Position numbers and translations under genes: made by a program
DNA from: Legionella qingyii
GTDB lineage: Bacteria; Pseudomonadota; Gammaproteobacteria; Legionellales; Legionellaceae
Length of the DNA stretch: 64,000 nucleotides
Direction: 5' to 3'
Assembly: GCF_003184185.1 (NCBI RefSeq)
Contig: NZ_QHJG01000015.1
Coordinates: 8,137 to 72,136 of the forward strand
The notes under the pieces: generated by a model
What the model was told of the DNA's origin: nothing
The model's input: the letters and a program-made list of their open reading frames with translations, nothing else
Database searches by the model: none
Part shown: positions 1 to 10,471 of the stretch, one piece after another
How the letters are laid out: the number at the start of each line of letters is the position of its first letter
Position numbering within the stretch: position 1 is the first letter of the stretch

Positions 1-404
1 TCAAGGACGATGCACTACCACAAGGATGTGGTCTGCCTCCTCGGAACACAATTCACCATTGCCATTATAAGTAATCAGAATTTATTGTGCTTTTTATCAC
101 ATCTCAAGCCAACGAAACCACTAGATAAATCCCTCCATTAATTCAACTATTTTAGTATTAATTTGAACCATTGATTAATGGATAAAGCCCGTAGGCTGAG
201 CTTTTCAGCCCGGCCTACGCTTGCTAAAATTTATATAAGTCCTATAGGGAGTTTGAATATCAGATAGAAAAAGATTCAAAGGAAAAAAGTCATAAATAAA
301 AGCAAAATTAATCGTTTTGAGTAAAAGTTAACATAATAGAACGAAATGCTATCTAAACACCTATAATAATATTACGAAGTTAATATTTAATTGAGGCTAT
401 AACA
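1..404. other. Intergenic left edge with a short hairpin
   Basis: I recognise no coding sequence here. At 190-219 there is an interrupted hairpin with outer arms CGTAGGC and GCCTACG and inner arms GGCTGA and TCAGCC. It resembles the short inverted repeats found elsewhere in this window. A TATAAT hexamer lies at 362-367, about 40 bp before the GTG start at 405, but no good -35 element is visible. The first 150 bases could be the tail of something outside the window; this cannot be decided from the sequence. Confidence 0.4.
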
Positions 405-1422
405 GTGTATTGGAAAAATGAGAAAAAATGGGAAGACATTAGATTTGACATCTATCCCAAAATGTCTCCCGTAGAAGCTAAACGTTTGATTTCTCAAAAT
501 TTTGATCTCATGGACACTCAGGAACGGAGAAGAATAGATACTCAAGAGGCTCGTTTATGGTTACTACGCCTGAGTTCGGAATCGGATCAGGGGGTTTTAG
601 TTATTGAAACCATGCGTTGGCAGAGATCTAAAAAGCAGTGGGAAAACGAAACTATCGCTATGCGGCTAACCAAAGATGGCTGGCAGCCATATGCAACTCC
701 CTATAATAAAGATGATGTACTTCCAATAACTAAAGATAATCTTAATGCTCACGTTCCAGAGTTACAAACAGAGTTAAAAAAACAATACTTATCCCCACAA
801 AATATGATTTATCCAGAATTACATTCGGAGTTATTAAATAAGGATAAAATAGCCCTACCTGATGGCCATCCTCACAAATTTATTGAGCCATGTCTTGAAA
901 TGAATAAAGGTATACTAAGAAGGGGTCGAAACGACTGAATCTCAGGAAGATATATCCGTTGCACAGTCTGGCTTACAAAAAATCGTGAAAGGAACGTTAG
1001 CCTCAGTACGAGCGGAGACTCCCATTGTTACACAAGGTCCAAAACAGGGTCTTCCAGATTTTGGTTTTAAAAGTCCACAACAGGATTTTAAAGATAGGCT
1101 CCAGGCCATTAAAACCGACCCTAAGGCTCAGGCCAATAGACCCCAACTTACTACGGCTGAAGAATGTAAGAAATTATTTAACAATGAGTATAAACTAAGA
1201 AAAGAAAAAGATAGTTTTAAAAGTTATAGAAATTATAATCTTCTTGAAAATACAGATTTAACTGACATCTTAACGCATGCTCAAGAAAAGCCTAATAGAA
1301 CTCGAAGTATTTGTGTTCAGTTAGGATGGTTAAAAGAAGATGGAAAGTTAGACCAAGATGCACCGAATCCCGTTAAAGGGGCTTTTGAACAAATGAATCT
1401 GAAAGTACAACCAAAAGCATAA
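405..1422 (+). pseudogene. Unknown-function protein gene, apparently split by a +1 frameshift
   Basis: Two reading frames appear to be one gene. The first starts with GTG at 405, with GAGG eight bases upstream, and runs to TGA at 936-938 (177 aa). The second frame is open from 919 to 1422. Its first possible start, GTG at 985, has no ribosome binding site. Removing one G from the GGGG run at 922-925 joins the two into a protein of about 338 aa with no stop. The joined protein is hydrophilic, rich in Lys, Glu and Gln, and has no membrane segment or signal peptide. I recognise no family. An uncharacterised, possibly secreted Legionella protein is one guess. Alternatives are two separate genes, programmed frameshifting or an assembly error. 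Confidence 0.55.
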
Positions 1423-1632
1423 AAGAGATATAGCAACCAGGCTCTTCAGCCCATACTCACTCATAAAAATTAAATGCTTCATTTAGCTTAGCCTTGATGA
1501 AGCAACGCGCAATCATGATCCAAGAAATCGAATGTGTAAAATAAATTCTATTAATTCATAAAAACTAGAAAATAAATTAATGGTGCCGCTTGAAAAATTT
1601 AATGAAAAATAACTATATCAATCAATAAGTTA

Positions 1633-2037
1633 TGGTGGAGGCGGCGGGAATCGAACCCGCGTCCGCAAATCCTCTGCCTTCAGCTCTACATGCGTAGCCG
1701 TGTCTTTTGATTTAACTGTGCATTCTCCGACGGGCAGGATACTACACAGCGATTCCCTAAATTTCGCATCTTAATACGGGATGGATTAAGACACTAGCTT
1801 ATCTCTTATGACCGTTGATTCGATACCGATAAGCGGGCTCGGTCGAACGGGATACTGGGTTTATTGGCCAGTACACAGTGATGGTTTAACTAAAGTGCTT
1901 ATTAGGCAGCGATAGCTTCTCCACCAGCAAAGTTTTCATCGTTTGCATTTATATTTAGTTGAGTCTGATTTACGAGAGTTCTCATTCTCGGCATGCACCT
2001 CTGGTTTTGCAACCCACGTCGAAGCCAGGTCGCCCCC
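1633..2037 (-). ncRNA. ssrA: tmRNA (ssrA)
   Basis: This is transfer-messenger RNA, which rescues stalled ribosomes and tags the nascent peptide for proteolysis. On the minus strand it begins GGGGGCGACCTGGCTTCGAC (5' end at 2037). It ends in a T-arm and acceptor segment with GGTTCGATTCCCGCC followed by an encoded CCA (3' end at 1633). These are the conserved ends of one-piece tmRNA. The tag reading frame lies at 1905-1946 and reads ANDENFAGGEAIAA, with TAA at 1902-1904. The tag start and the C-terminal small hydrophobic residues fit gammaproteobacterial tags. The length of 405 nt is in the normal range. Confidence 0.96.
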
Positions 2038-2050
2038 TTTGTACACTTTA

Positions 2051-2059
2051 AGTATAACA
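2051..2059 (-). promoter_or_regulatory. Extended -10 promoter element of ssrA
   Basis: Reading the minus strand toward ssrA, the sequence TGTTATACT lies 14 bases before the mature 5' end. It is a TATACT -10 hexamer with the extended TGn motif. No good -35 hexamer is visible 17 bp upstream, which fits an extended -10 promoter. Assignment is by position and motif only. Confidence 0.45.
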
Positions 2060-2110
2060 TAAAATGTGCACAGATTAGCAGTTTTCTTTTGAAAATTCGG
2101 GAACTAATTT

Positions 2111-2140
2111 CCCGGGCTAGGGCTTTGCCCTCACCCAGGG
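2111..2140. repeat. Short GC-rich inverted repeat
   Basis: A hairpin with left arm CCCGGGCTAGGGC and right arm GCCCTCACCCAGGG and a three-base loop. It sits a few bases past the prlC stop codon and belongs to the window's recurrent CCTGGGTGAGGGC-type repeats. It could end prlC transcription, but no T tract follows on the minus strand. Confidence 0.5.
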
Positions 2141-2146
2141 TTTACT

Positions 2147-4165
2147 TTAACCTTGAATCCCATTATGGCGTAATAAGGCATCAACAGTTGCCGGGCGGCC
2201 GCGGAATTCTTTATAGGCCTCAGCGGCTTTCTTTGAGCTGCCTGCTTCTAAAATGTGATGCAGGAAATCATGTCCTGTTTGAGGATTTAAAACGCCTTCT
2301 TCTTCAAAACGAGAAAAAGCGTCGCTGGATAAAACCTCTGCCCAACTGTAACTGTAGTACCCTGCAGCATATCCACCAGCAAATATATGACTAAAACTCT
2401 GTGGAAAACGATTGTACGGGACCACAGGAACAACACTTGTTTTAGAACGTACGTCAGCCAGGATATTCTCAACCAAAGCGTCCTGTTTCGGCGTATACTC
2501 TTGATGAATACGAAAATCGAATATTGAAAATTCCATTTGCCGTAACATCGCCATTGCTGATTGGAAATTCTTTGCGGCGATCAAGCGTTCAAAAAGTGAC
2601 TCTGGAATCGGTTCGCCGCTGTCCACATGCGCGGTCAAAACATCCAAACCACTTTTCTCCCAACACCAATTTTCAAAAAATTGACTGGGTAACTCCACAG
2701 CATCCCACTCTACGCCGTTAATGCCTGATGCCCCCAGATAATCGACCTGAGTTAAAATGTGATGCAGGCAATGACCAAATTCATGGAATAAAGTCACTAC
2801 TTCCTCATGCGATAACATCGCAGGTTTATTGGCGGATGCTTTGGCAAAATTACAAGTCAAGGTTGCAATAGGCAACTGCACCCTACCATCTTCCAATCTT
2901 CTGCGGCTTTGCAATGAATCCATCCACGCCCCACTGTGTTTGTTTGGTCTTGCAAATAAGTCAGTGTACACATAACCACGAACCGTGTTGTGTTCGTCGA
3001 CCACACAATAACATTGGACATCCTTATGCCAAATATCAACGCCCTTTACTTCTTCAATGGACATTCCATAAAGTTTTTTAACTAAATCGAATAAACCCTG
3101 CATCACCTTGGGTTGTGGGAAATAAGGGCGGAGATCTTCTTGTGACAAAGTGAATAGAGCTTGTCGTCGCTTTTCAGACAAATACCCGACATCCCATGGT
3201 TTGACGGGATTAATTTTAAATTGTTCCGCAGCAAATTGCTCCAGTTGCTTAAACTCCGTTGTTGCTTGGGTGTGGATGCGATTAACCAAGTCATTCATAA
3301 AATCTCTAACCTGGTTAGTGGATTCTGCCATTTTGGTCGCGATCGACAATTCTGCATAGTTGTTAAAACCTAAAAGCTCGGCTTTTTCATGGCGTAACGC
3401 TAAAATTTCCTTCATTAAAGGCGTATTGTCGTAGGTTCCTGCATTTGGGCCTTGATCTGAGGCTCGGGTAATATAGGCTTGATACATTTCTTCGCGTAAC
3501 GCACGATCTTCAGCATAGGTCATTACCGCTTGATAACAAGGGTATTCAAGGGTAAGCACATGTCCGTCAAGCCCCTTTTCGGCTGCGACTTCTTTCGCGG
3601 TACTTAAAGCATGTGCGGGTAAACCTGCCAAGCGCGTTGAATCTTTAATGTGCAAAGTAAATGCTTGGGTAGCGTCCAGAATGTTATGTTCAAATTGATT
3701 GGTTAACTCATCCAGGCGCGTCTGAATTGTTTCAAATCGTTTTTTACGTTCTTTGTCCAGGGCAACTCCTGATAATTCAAAATCACGCAAACTGTCGGCG
3801 ATCAACTTTTGCTGTATCGTATTCAACGAATGTTTATCAATTGATTTGATGGCCTCATACAGCTCATGATTATGGCCCATTGCAGATTCATATGCTGAAA
3901 GAAGCGGCAAGCACGCATCATAGCATTTGCGTAACTCAGGAGAATCCATTACACCATGCAAATGAGACATTGGCGACCAAAAACGCTCCAACTCATCTGC
4001 CATATCCTCTAAGGGATACATTAAATTATCCCAGGTATAATGAGGGTTTTCTTTGAGCAAACGTTCGACTTCATCCAAATGCTTTTTTAATATGGCATCA
4101 AGATGGGTTTGAAAATGATTAACATCAATACGACTAAATTGGGGTAACCCTACTAATGCTGACAT
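2147..4165 (-). CDS. prlC: Oligopeptidase A (M3 family zinc metallopeptidase)
   Basis: A cytoplasmic zinc endopeptidase that degrades short peptides, including cleaved signal peptides. The 672-aa length matches family M3A (thimet oligopeptidase/OpdA). The zinc motif HEFGH begins at His461, within FHEFGHCLHH. The downstream ENWCWE segment supplies the third zinc ligand region, and the GGYAAGYYSYSWAEVL segment near the C-terminus is characteristic of the M3 active-site wall. No signal peptide is visible. The start at 4165 gives the N-terminus expected of OpdA. The gene reads toward ssrA and is followed by a small hairpin. There is no sign of damage. Confidence 0.95.
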   Translation of the reverse strand: MSALVGLPQFSRIDVNHFQTHLDAILKKHLDEVERLLKENPHYTWDNLMYPLEDMADELERFWSPMSHLHGVMDSPELRKCYDACLPLLSAYESAMGHNHELYEAIKSIDKHSLNTIQQKLIADSLRDFELSGVALDKERKKRFETIQTRLDELTNQFEHNILDATQAFTLHIKDSTRLAGLPAHALSTAKEVAAEKGLDGHVLTLEYPCYQAVMTYAEDRALREEMYQAYITRASDQGPNAGTYDNTPLMKEILALRHEKAELLGFNNYAELSIATKMAESTNQVRDFMNDLVNRIHTQATTEFKQLEQFAAEQFKINPVKPWDVGYLSEKRRQALFTLSQEDLRPYFPQPKVMQGLFDLVKKLYGMSIEEVKGVDIWHKDVQCYCVVDEHNTVRGYVYTDLFARPNKHSGAWMDSLQSRRRLEDGRVQLPIATLTCNFAKASANKPAMLSHEEVVTLFHEFGHCLHHILTQVDYLGASGINGVEWDAVELPSQFFENWCWEKSGLDVLTAHVDSGEPIPESLFERLIAAKNFQSAMAMLRQMEFSIFDFRIHQEYTPKQDALVENILADVRSKTSVVPVVPYNRFPQSFSHIFAGGYAAGYYSYSWAEVLSSDAFSRFEEEGVLNPQTGHDFLHHILEAGSSKKAAEAYKEFRGRPATVDALLRHNGIQG

Positions 4166-4249
4166 GCTTTACCTTTGAAAATAGATACAAGACATAAAGC
4201 ATAACATTCAATTAATAAAGCCTCTATACTTCAATGAAATCATTCATAT

Positions 4250-4324
4250 AGCCTGAGTGAGGTATAGTGAAAACTGGGGCTTTGCTCCGATGTTCCGGGT
4301 TACGGCTTACGCCTTCACCAGGCT
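4250..4324. repeat. Interspersed inverted repeat, AGCCTGGGTGAAGGC family
   Basis: An imperfect palindrome whose right arm reads TACGGCTTACGCCTTCACCA followed by GGCT. Its left arm begins AGCCTGAGTGAGG. The same sequence family occurs at 51029-51118, 61868-61953 and, as a shorter hairpin, at 63878-63909. It lies between prlC and the next minus-strand gene. Confidence 0.55.
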
Positions 4325-4328
4325 TTGT

Positions 4329-5636
4329 TTAGACACAACACAGTGGATTATCAAATGCCAAGTCGTCCTCTTCATCATGCTCTAAATCCAAATCAACCAG
4401 TGCTGGTTCTTTTTTGCTAAAAAATCCCAATTTTTCCAAGGCGGCTGGACGCTCGATTGTATCGTTAGGTCGACGCAAGTTAAGCTGTTCTGCTAAAGCA
4501 AAATTAACCAAACAAATCGTAACCAAACACATTGCGGCAATCAACGGAATAATTGGATTCGCTGCAAACATGGGAAGAGCAGAACACATTGCCAAAAAAA
4601 TAAGCGTCGTAGTGGTTACATGGGAGCCAAGCCGAAATCGCTCAAAAGCAATTTGGTTATCAATGGCTTTAATATGCTCTTTTATTTCCCTTTGCTCTTT
4701 CACATTACGTGTGTTACTGAGCATTGCGGTATAGTGCGTTCGCAATTCATTTAAACGACTCAATTCGATATAAGCCCTAGTCGTCGCCATGATGACATCA
4801 AATGCGAAAACTGCAAGCGATACATAAATTGCCAATGGAGCCAGTGCACCAGTTAAGAAAAAACAATTAACGACCCCTGTTCCAACCCAGGCAATGTCAT
4901 TACCTAATTCAAACCAACGCCGCTTTATTTGGGCACTAAGACGCACAGACCACCCTAAAGAGTATTCTTCATCTTTCATCCACCACCCAGGCAACGTATG
5001 CTTTATTAACACGAAAAGATTCACTAGCAAACGGGGTAACCAAAAAAACCATGCTACATGTGTCAAAATAGGATCCATAAGTTTGTCCATTATTCTGACA
5101 AAATGTCGATATGATTCCGAGCTGGTATTAAGGAGAGCCAACAGATCCAGTGCTCGTTTGGAGCGAGTTAATAACAAACGATATAAATTTATCTCGAGCG
5201 TCGTATTACGTATTTGTTGAGTAAACGAAGGACAGTCTTCGACTTTTTTCTGCCGCTGTGAAGGTGCTCCTATTAATTTTAACAATTCACGATATAAATT
5301 TTGTTGCTGACGTAAACGCGTCACTTCTCTTGGAATGATCAAGTAGTGCTCATATATCTCTTCCAACAGCTCAGCCATTATCAATGCAGCGAAAAGCTGC
5401 TCTTGGAGTGCTTCACGATCGATTTCCTGCCTGGACAGGAATTTAGCTCTAAGTTGTTGCCCTAAAAGACTGTATTCAAGATTCATCACCAAATGAAGAG
5501 GGATTATCTTCCGATAAAAATCAGGACCTAGCTTCTTAATAGATTCTTTGAATGTCCAGTCCAAAGGAATTTGCCCGGCCTGAGGGATAGATAATTCAGG
5601 GAAGGTTTCTTGTAAATGTCGAATTAATGGGGTCAT
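4329..5636 (-). CDS. Membrane protein of unknown function
   Basis: A 435-aa protein I cannot assign to a family. The first 200 residues are helical and charged, without a signal peptide. Hydrophobic stretches lie at about 160-185 (weak), 225-260 and 345-385, the last two probably helical hairpins. Between them (about 270-330) is a charged segment likely to be coiled coil. The C-terminus is acidic (DLDLEHDEEDDLAFDNPLCCV) and ends in two cysteines. Coiled coil plus membrane hairpins is common among Legionella proteins of unknown function, including secreted effectors, but nothing here proves secretion. The gene is divergent from tkt. Confidence 0.7.
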   Translation of the reverse strand: MTPLIRHLQETFPELSIPQAGQIPLDWTFKESIKKLGPDFYRKIIPLHLVMNLEYSLLGQQLRAKFLSRQEIDREALQEQLFAALIMAELLEEIYEHYLIIPREVTRLRQQQNLYRELLKLIGAPSQRQKKVEDCPSFTQQIRNTTLEINLYRLLLTRSKRALDLLALLNTSSESYRHFVRIMDKLMDPILTHVAWFFWLPRLLVNLFVLIKHTLPGWWMKDEEYSLGWSVRLSAQIKRRWFELGNDIAWVGTGVVNCFFLTGALAPLAIYVSLAVFAFDVIMATTRAYIELSRLNELRTHYTAMLSNTRNVKEQREIKEHIKAIDNQIAFERFRLGSHVTTTTLIFLAMCSALPMFAANPIIPLIAAMCLVTICLVNFALAEQLNLRRPNDTIERPAALEKLGFFSKKEPALVDLDLEHDEEDDLAFDNPLCCV

Positions 5637-6048
5637 GATGTCCTAAAATGAATTTGGAATTTCGGGATATCAAATAAACAATTCTATATTGATCATTTGT
5701 TTATTGTCTATAAATAACTTTGGAAGTAAAAAAATAGGTCTGATTATATATAAAAATTACACGAAAAGAAAATTTATGAACTATTTTAACTATTTATTGT
5801 TACTATGCATGCATATTTATCAATAAAAATATACATGCTCTTTCATCGCCAATGAAGTCCTTTATTTAGACTAATTCGATCTATACTATAGATAGGATAA
5901 TTCGTCGCATCAGCTTGCTCACAAAACAAGTTAATAGGACAAAATTAGGTCTTTTTGCAAAAAAATGATCAAAAATGCACTTATTTTCTTGCTGATTCAT
6001 GTCTTCTGAGCGACAATATCACACCTAGTTAAGAGTACAAGAGAACCC
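5637..6048. other. AT-rich divergent promoter region before tkt
   Basis: A 412-bp gap between two divergently transcribed genes. It is strongly AT-rich and should hold the promoters for both. TTGCAA at about 5953 could be a -35 element for tkt, but no matching -10 is convincing. I see no hairpin, repeat or small gene. Confidence 0.35.
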
Positions 6049-8046
6049 ATGAATCTTTCCAAAGAATTAGCTAATGCCATTCGCATTTTAAGTGTAGACG
6101 CAGTAGAACTAGCCAAATCAGGACATCCAGGAATGCCTTTGGGTATGGCAGATATTGCCACTGTGTTATGGAACAAATTTTTAAAACACAATCCACAAAA
6201 TCCTCATTGGTTTAATCGCGATCGGTTTGTATTATCTAATGGACATGGTTCCATGTTGATTTATTCATTACTACATCTGGCTGGATATAACCTCTCCGTA
6301 GACGATTTGAAACATTTTCGCCAATTAAATTCCAAAACACCCGGACACCCAGAGCTTGGTCATACCCCTGGAGTAGAGACCACTACAGGTCCTTTAGGGC
6401 AAGGTTTGGCAAATGCAGTGGGTATGGCTTTAGCTGAGCGCGTTCTGGCAACGCACTTCAACCGTGATGGTTTTAATCTTGTAGATCACTATACATATAC
6501 CTTTACTGGTGATGGATGTCTCATGGAAGGCATTTCGCATGAAGCCTGTTCACTCGCTGGTACTTTAGGTCTAGGAAAACTGATTGTTTTCTATGATGAC
6601 AATGGGATTTCTATTGATGGTAAGGTTGAGTCTTGGTTTAGTGATGATACCGCACAACGTTTTAGAGCATACCGTTGGCAAGTCATCGAAGCCGTAGATG
6701 GCCATGATATGGATGCGGTTGAGCAAGCCATTCTTAAAGCACAAGCCAATACCACCCAACCCACACTGATTATCTGCAAAACAATAATAGGACTTGGCTC
6801 TTCCGTAGCAGGTAGTGAAAAAGCCCATGGCTCTGCCTTAGGCGCAAAAGACGTTGCCAATGTGCGCGAATTTTTCAACTGGAAACATGAGCCTTTTGTT
6901 ATCCCTGATACAATTTATAAGCAATGGAGTCATAAAGAACAAGGGGAAAAAGAAGAACAGCAATGGCTAACTCTCTTAAATCAATACCAACAACAATATC
7001 CTCAAGAACATTATGAATTTTTACGCCGCATTAATGGCGATCTCCCTGATAATTGGCAAGATCAATGCAATGCGTTTTTTGAGCAATGTCTTAGCAATGA
7101 CAAAGCAATTGCGACTCGTAAATCGTCACAACAATGTATTGAACATTTTGCCCGTATCCTTCCGGAAATGCTTGGTGGGTCAGCCGATTTAACTGGCTCC
7201 AATAATACCGATTGGTCAGGCAGCAAAGCCATCACCGGCGAGGACTATTCGGGTAATTATCTGTACTATGGGGTGCGGGAATTTGGTATGGCCGCAATCA
7301 TGAATGGCGTGGCAGTCCATGGAGGATTTATTCCTTACGGTGGCACCTTCCTGGTTTTTGCAGATTATGCACGCAATGCAATACGTTTAAGTGCGTTAAT
7401 GAAACAACGCGTCATTTATGTCTTTACCCATGATTCGATTGGTTTAGGTGAAGACGGTCCAACACATCAGCCAGTAGAACATGCATCCATGTTGCGTATG
7501 ACCCCTGGGATGAGTGTGTGGCGTCCTGCAGATTTAATGGAAACAGCCGTTGCATGGAAGCTCGCTTTGGAGCATCATAATGGGCCAACATCCTTACTGC
7601 TTTCAAGACAAAATTTACCTGCATTGCCCCATAGCGCAAGCGCGGCAGAGTTGATTAAAAAAGGAGGTTATATCATTGTGGATTGTGATGGCACGCCTGA
7701 TGCTATCTTGATTGCAACAGGCTCGGAAGTGCAGTTGGCAATCGCGGCAGCAGAGCAAGTGAAATCACAAGGACTTAAGGTGAGAGTGGTTTCCATGCCT
7801 TGTGCAGATCGATTCCTGGAGCAAGACCAAAACTATAAAAATCAGGTATTGCCCCAAAACATCAACAATCGTATAGCAATTGAAGCAGCTAGTTCCGCTT
7901 ATTGGTATCAATTCGTTGGCTTACAAGGTGCCGTAATTGGCCTAGATAGTTTTGGTGTATCGGCTCCAGCAGATCAGGCATACCAATACTTTGATATTAC
8001 TGTAGAGCGAATAATTAAAACGTTGGATACGTTAGTAAACAAATAA
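6049..8046 (+). CDS. tkt: Transketolase
   Basis: Thiamine-diphosphate enzyme of the pentose phosphate pathway that moves two-carbon ketol units between sugar phosphates. The 665-aa length is normal. Visible motifs include the N-terminal [12 protein letters not shown], the ThDP/metal-binding segment [27 protein letters not shown] in the pyrimidine-binding domain, and the C-terminal domain with ATGSEVQLA. The ATG at 6049 follows AAGAGAA. It opens a same-strand run with gap, pgk and pyk, but a 220-bp gap with an inverted repeat separates it from gap. The set supplies sugar phosphates and lower glycolysis. Confidence 0.97.
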   Translation: MNLSKELANAIRILSVDAVELAKSGHPGMPLGMADIATVLWNKFLKHNPQNPHWFNRDRFVLSNGHGSMLIYSLLHLAGYNLSVDDLKHFRQLNSKTPGHPELGHTPGVETTTGPLGQGLANAVGMALAERVLATHFNRDGFNLVDHYTYTFTGDGCLMEGISHEACSLAGTLGLGKLIVFYDDNGISIDGKVESWFSDDTAQRFRAYRWQVIEAVDGHDMDAVEQAILKAQANTTQPTLIICKTIIGLGSSVAGSEKAHGSALGAKDVANVREFFNWKHEPFVIPDTIYKQWSHKEQGEKEEQQWLTLLNQYQQQYPQEHYEFLRRINGDLPDNWQDQCNAFFEQCLSNDKAIATRKSSQQCIEHFARILPEMLGGSADLTGSNNTDWSGSKAITGEDYSGNYLYYGVREFGMAAIMNGVAVHGGFIPYGGTFLVFADYARNAIRLSALMKQRVIYVFTHDSIGLGEDGPTHQPVEHASMLRMTPGMSVWRPADLMETAVAWKLALEHHNGPTSLLLSRQNLPALPHSASAAELIKKGGYIIVDCDGTPDAILIATGSEVQLAIAAAEQVKSQGLKVRVVSMPCADRFLEQDQNYKNQVLPQNINNRIAIEAASSAYWYQFVGLQGAVIGLDSFGVSAPADQAYQYFDITVERIIKTLDTLVNK

Positions 8047-8095
8047 TAAATGTAGCGTGGATGAAGTAAAACTCCACTGCCATTAAGAAAAACCT

Positions 8096-8178
8096 GTCGT
8101 TCCCGCGAAGTCGGGAACCAATTTCTAGCGAGGCACAATGCCTTTTTAAGAATTGCTTCCCAGCTTCGCGGGAATGAC
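8096..8178. repeat. dRS3-like inverted repeat element
   Basis: The left arm reads GTCGTTCCCGCGAAGTCGGGAA. The right arm reads TTCCCAGCTTCGCGGGAATGAC, about 40 bp later. The arms pair with few mismatches. The core TTCCCGCNNNNNNGGGAA resembles the ATTCCCN8GGGAAT repeats known as dRS3 in Neisseria and seen in several gammaproteobacteria. A related copy lies at 47953-48040. It separates tkt from gap. Confidence 0.65.
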
Positions 8179-8266
8179 AAAAATCCTTAACTTAATGGCT
8201 GTGAAGCTACGATTAGACGCTTAACTTGAGATAAGAAACTCATTACTAAAATTGGAGAAGTATAAT

Positions 8267-9259
8267 ATGACAATACGTGTCGCTATTAATGGCTATGGCC
8301 GCATTGGCCGTTGTATCTTAAGGGCAATTTTTGAATCCAAAAAGCAAAATGAACTTGAAATCGTTGCAATCAATGATTTATCTGCAATTGAAACTACAGC
8401 CCATCTGACCCGTTATGACACAACACATGGCCGTTTTGCATCCGATGTGAGCGTTGAAGGCGACATGTTAGTAATTGATGGCCATGCAATCAAAATCATC
8501 GCTGAGCGTAATCCCCTAAACCTGCCATGGAAAGAATTAAACATTGATTTGGTTTTAGAATGTACCGGCTTCTTTACTGAACGAGAAAAAGCAATGCAGC
8601 ATATTACTGCTGGTGCAAAAAAAGTATTGATTTCCGCTCCAGGAAAAAATGTGGATGCAACCATCGTTTATGGAGTGAACCACCACACGCTGAAAGCTTC
8701 CGATCTTATCGTTTCCAATGCTTCTTGCACCACCAATTGCCTGGCACCCGTTGTGAAACCTTTAAATGATGCTTTAGGTATTGAACACGGTTTATTGAAT
8801 ACAGTGCATGCCTATACTAATGACCAAATGCTTTTAGATGGAAGTCATGAAGATTTACGCCGCGCTCGTGCAGCAGCTCACTCCATTATTCCAACAAAAA
8901 CAGGCGCTGCAGCAGCTGTAGGATTAGTATTACCTGAGTTAGCAGGAAAACTCGATGGCTTTGCGATGCGAGTTCCAGTTCTTAACGTTTCAGTGATTGA
9001 TTTGACCTTTACCGCAAAGCGTGAAACTACGGTAAAAGAAGTCAATGACATCGTACGCCAGGCTAAAAGTCGCATCTTGCAAATCAATGATGATCCGTTA
9101 GTATCATGTGATTTCAACCATAATCCTGCATCGTCCATTTTTGATACTACTCAAACCAAGGTATTTGGCAATCTAGTGAAAATCGTCGCCTGGTATGATA
9201 ACGAGTGGGGCTTTTCTAATCGTATGCTTGATACAGCACAACAAATGATGAGTTGCTAA
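8267..9259 (+). CDS. gap: Glyceraldehyde-3-phosphate dehydrogenase, type I
   Basis: NAD-dependent glycolytic enzyme that oxidises and phosphorylates glyceraldehyde 3-phosphate. The start was set at ATG 8267, with GGAGAA seven bases upstream, rather than the TTG five codons earlier. This gives 330 aa, the family length. The N-terminal Rossmann motif is [14 protein letters not shown]. The catalytic cysteine is in [13 protein letters not shown] (about residue 150) and the C-terminal signature [12 protein letters not shown] is present. It is followed 21 bp later by pgk and very probably cotranscribed with pgk and pyk. Confidence 0.97.
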   Translation: MTIRVAINGYGRIGRCILRAIFESKKQNELEIVAINDLSAIETTAHLTRYDTTHGRFASDVSVEGDMLVIDGHAIKIIAERNPLNLPWKELNIDLVLECTGFFTEREKAMQHITAGAKKVLISAPGKNVDATIVYGVNHHTLKASDLIVSNASCTTNCLAPVVKPLNDALGIEHGLLNTVHAYTNDQMLLDGSHEDLRRARAAAHSIIPTKTGAAAAVGLVLPELAGKLDGFAMRVPVLNVSVIDLTFTAKRETTVKEVNDIVRQAKSRILQINDDPLVSCDFNHNPASSIFDTTQTKVFGNLVKIVAWYDNEWGFSNRMLDTAQQMMSC

Positions 9260-9280
9260 AACCCCTGCATGGAGATATTG

Positions 9281-10471
9281 ATGAGTCTGATACAAATGAG
9301 CGATATAGACCTGTCTGGGAAACGGGTACTAATTCGTGAAGATCTGAATGTTCCAATCAAAGAAGGAATTATTACCAGTGATCAACGCTTGCAAGCAGCA
9401 TTACCCACTTTAAAAGCTGCCTTGGATGCTGGTGCGGCGGTGATGGTTTTATCTCATTTAGGCCGTCCTGAAGAAGGAAAGTTTGAGCGACGCTTTTCTA
9501 TGGAACCCATTGCAGAATACTTGCAAAACAATCTGGACTATCCTGTACATTTCGTAAGCGATTACCTCAATGGTGTGGATGTTAAGCCAGGAGAGCTAGT
9601 CGTTTGTGAAAACGTACGCTTTAATGTTGGCGAAAAGAATAATGAAGAACAACTGGCCAAAAAACTTGCCAGCCTTTGTGATGTCTTTGTGATGGATGCT
9701 TTTGGTACAGCGCATCGAGCCCAGGCTTCTACATACGGTGTTGCTCAATTTGCACCGATTGCCGTTGCAGGTCCGTTATTAGTTCGCGAGCTTAATGCTT
9801 TAGAAAAGGCCCTCGCCGCACCAGAGAAACCGATTGTCGCTATTGTTGGTGGCGCCAAAGTTTCAACTAAGCTCAGTTTGCTACGCCAGTTAGTCACCCT
9901 TGTCGATTATTTAATCCCTGGCGGCGGTATTGCAAATACATTCCTCAAAGCCCAGGGATTTGAAATTGGCGTTTCTCTTTATGAAGAGGATTTGCTGGAT
10001 GAAGCACGAGAAATTCTTAAAATAGCAGAAGAAAAAGGTTGCCGCATTCCATTGCCAACTGATGTTGTAGTAGGTAAATCGTTTAGCGAACACTGTCCTG
10101 CCTATAATAAGTCATTACAAAATGTTGCCACTGATGACATGATCCTTGATATTGGCCCCATAACGGTTAGTGAGTATGTAGATATTATTAATGAGGCTAA
10201 AACCATCATTTGGAATGGCCCGGTTGGTGTTTTCGAATTTGCACAATTTGCCTATGGAACACGGGCGTTAGCGATTGCTATTGCTGAAAGCGATGCCTTT
10301 TCAATTGCGGGTGGTGGTGATACCCTTGCCGCGATTGATCTCTATGATCTGAATCAGCAAATTTCGTATGTTTCCACAGGTGGTGGGGCATTTCTTGAGT
10401 GTTTAGAAGGAAAAACCTTGCCAGCTGTTGCCATTTTGCAGGAGCGAGCAAAAGATGTTAAGACAAACTAA
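9281..10471 (+). CDS. pgk: Phosphoglycerate kinase
   Basis: Transfers the acyl phosphate of 1,3-bisphosphoglycerate to ADP. ATG 9281 was preferred over ATG 9269. It has GGAGA at 9271 and gives [20 protein letters not shown], aligned with the known start of gammaproteobacterial Pgk. The protein is 396 aa. Motifs include REDLNVP, the substrate-binding SHLGRP, the VGGAKVSTK hinge region, and the nucleotide-binding WNGPVGVFE and GGGDTLAAI segments. The stop codon lies inside pyk (17-bp overlap), indicating translational coupling. Confidence 0.97.
   Translation: MSLIQMSDIDLSGKRVLIREDLNVPIKEGIITSDQRLQAALPTLKAALDAGAAVMVLSHLGRPEEGKFERRFSMEPIAEYLQNNLDYPVHFVSDYLNGVDVKPGELVVCENVRFNVGEKNNEEQLAKKLASLCDVFVMDAFGTAHRAQASTYGVAQFAPIAVAGPLLVRELNALEKALAAPEKPIVAIVGGAKVSTKLSLLRQLVTLVDYLIPGGGIANTFLKAQGFEIGVSLYEEDLLDEAREILKIAEEKGCRIPLPTDVVVGKSFSEHCPAYNKSLQNVATDDMILDIGPITVSEYVDIINEAKTIIWNGPVGVFEFAQFAYGTRALAIAIAESDAFSIAGGGDTLAAIDLYDLNQQISYVSTGGGAFLECLEGKTLPAVAILQERAKDVKTN

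Noticed and set aside
405..420. PmrA-type regulatory site before the first gene
   Set aside because: A TTAATATT half-site lies nearby at about 380, but the required spaced direct repeat is absent.
1993..2394. Open frame on the plus strand overlapping tmRNA and prlC
   Set aside because: It covers the tmRNA 5' end and the 3' end of prlC antisense; no ribosome binding site and no recognisable protein.
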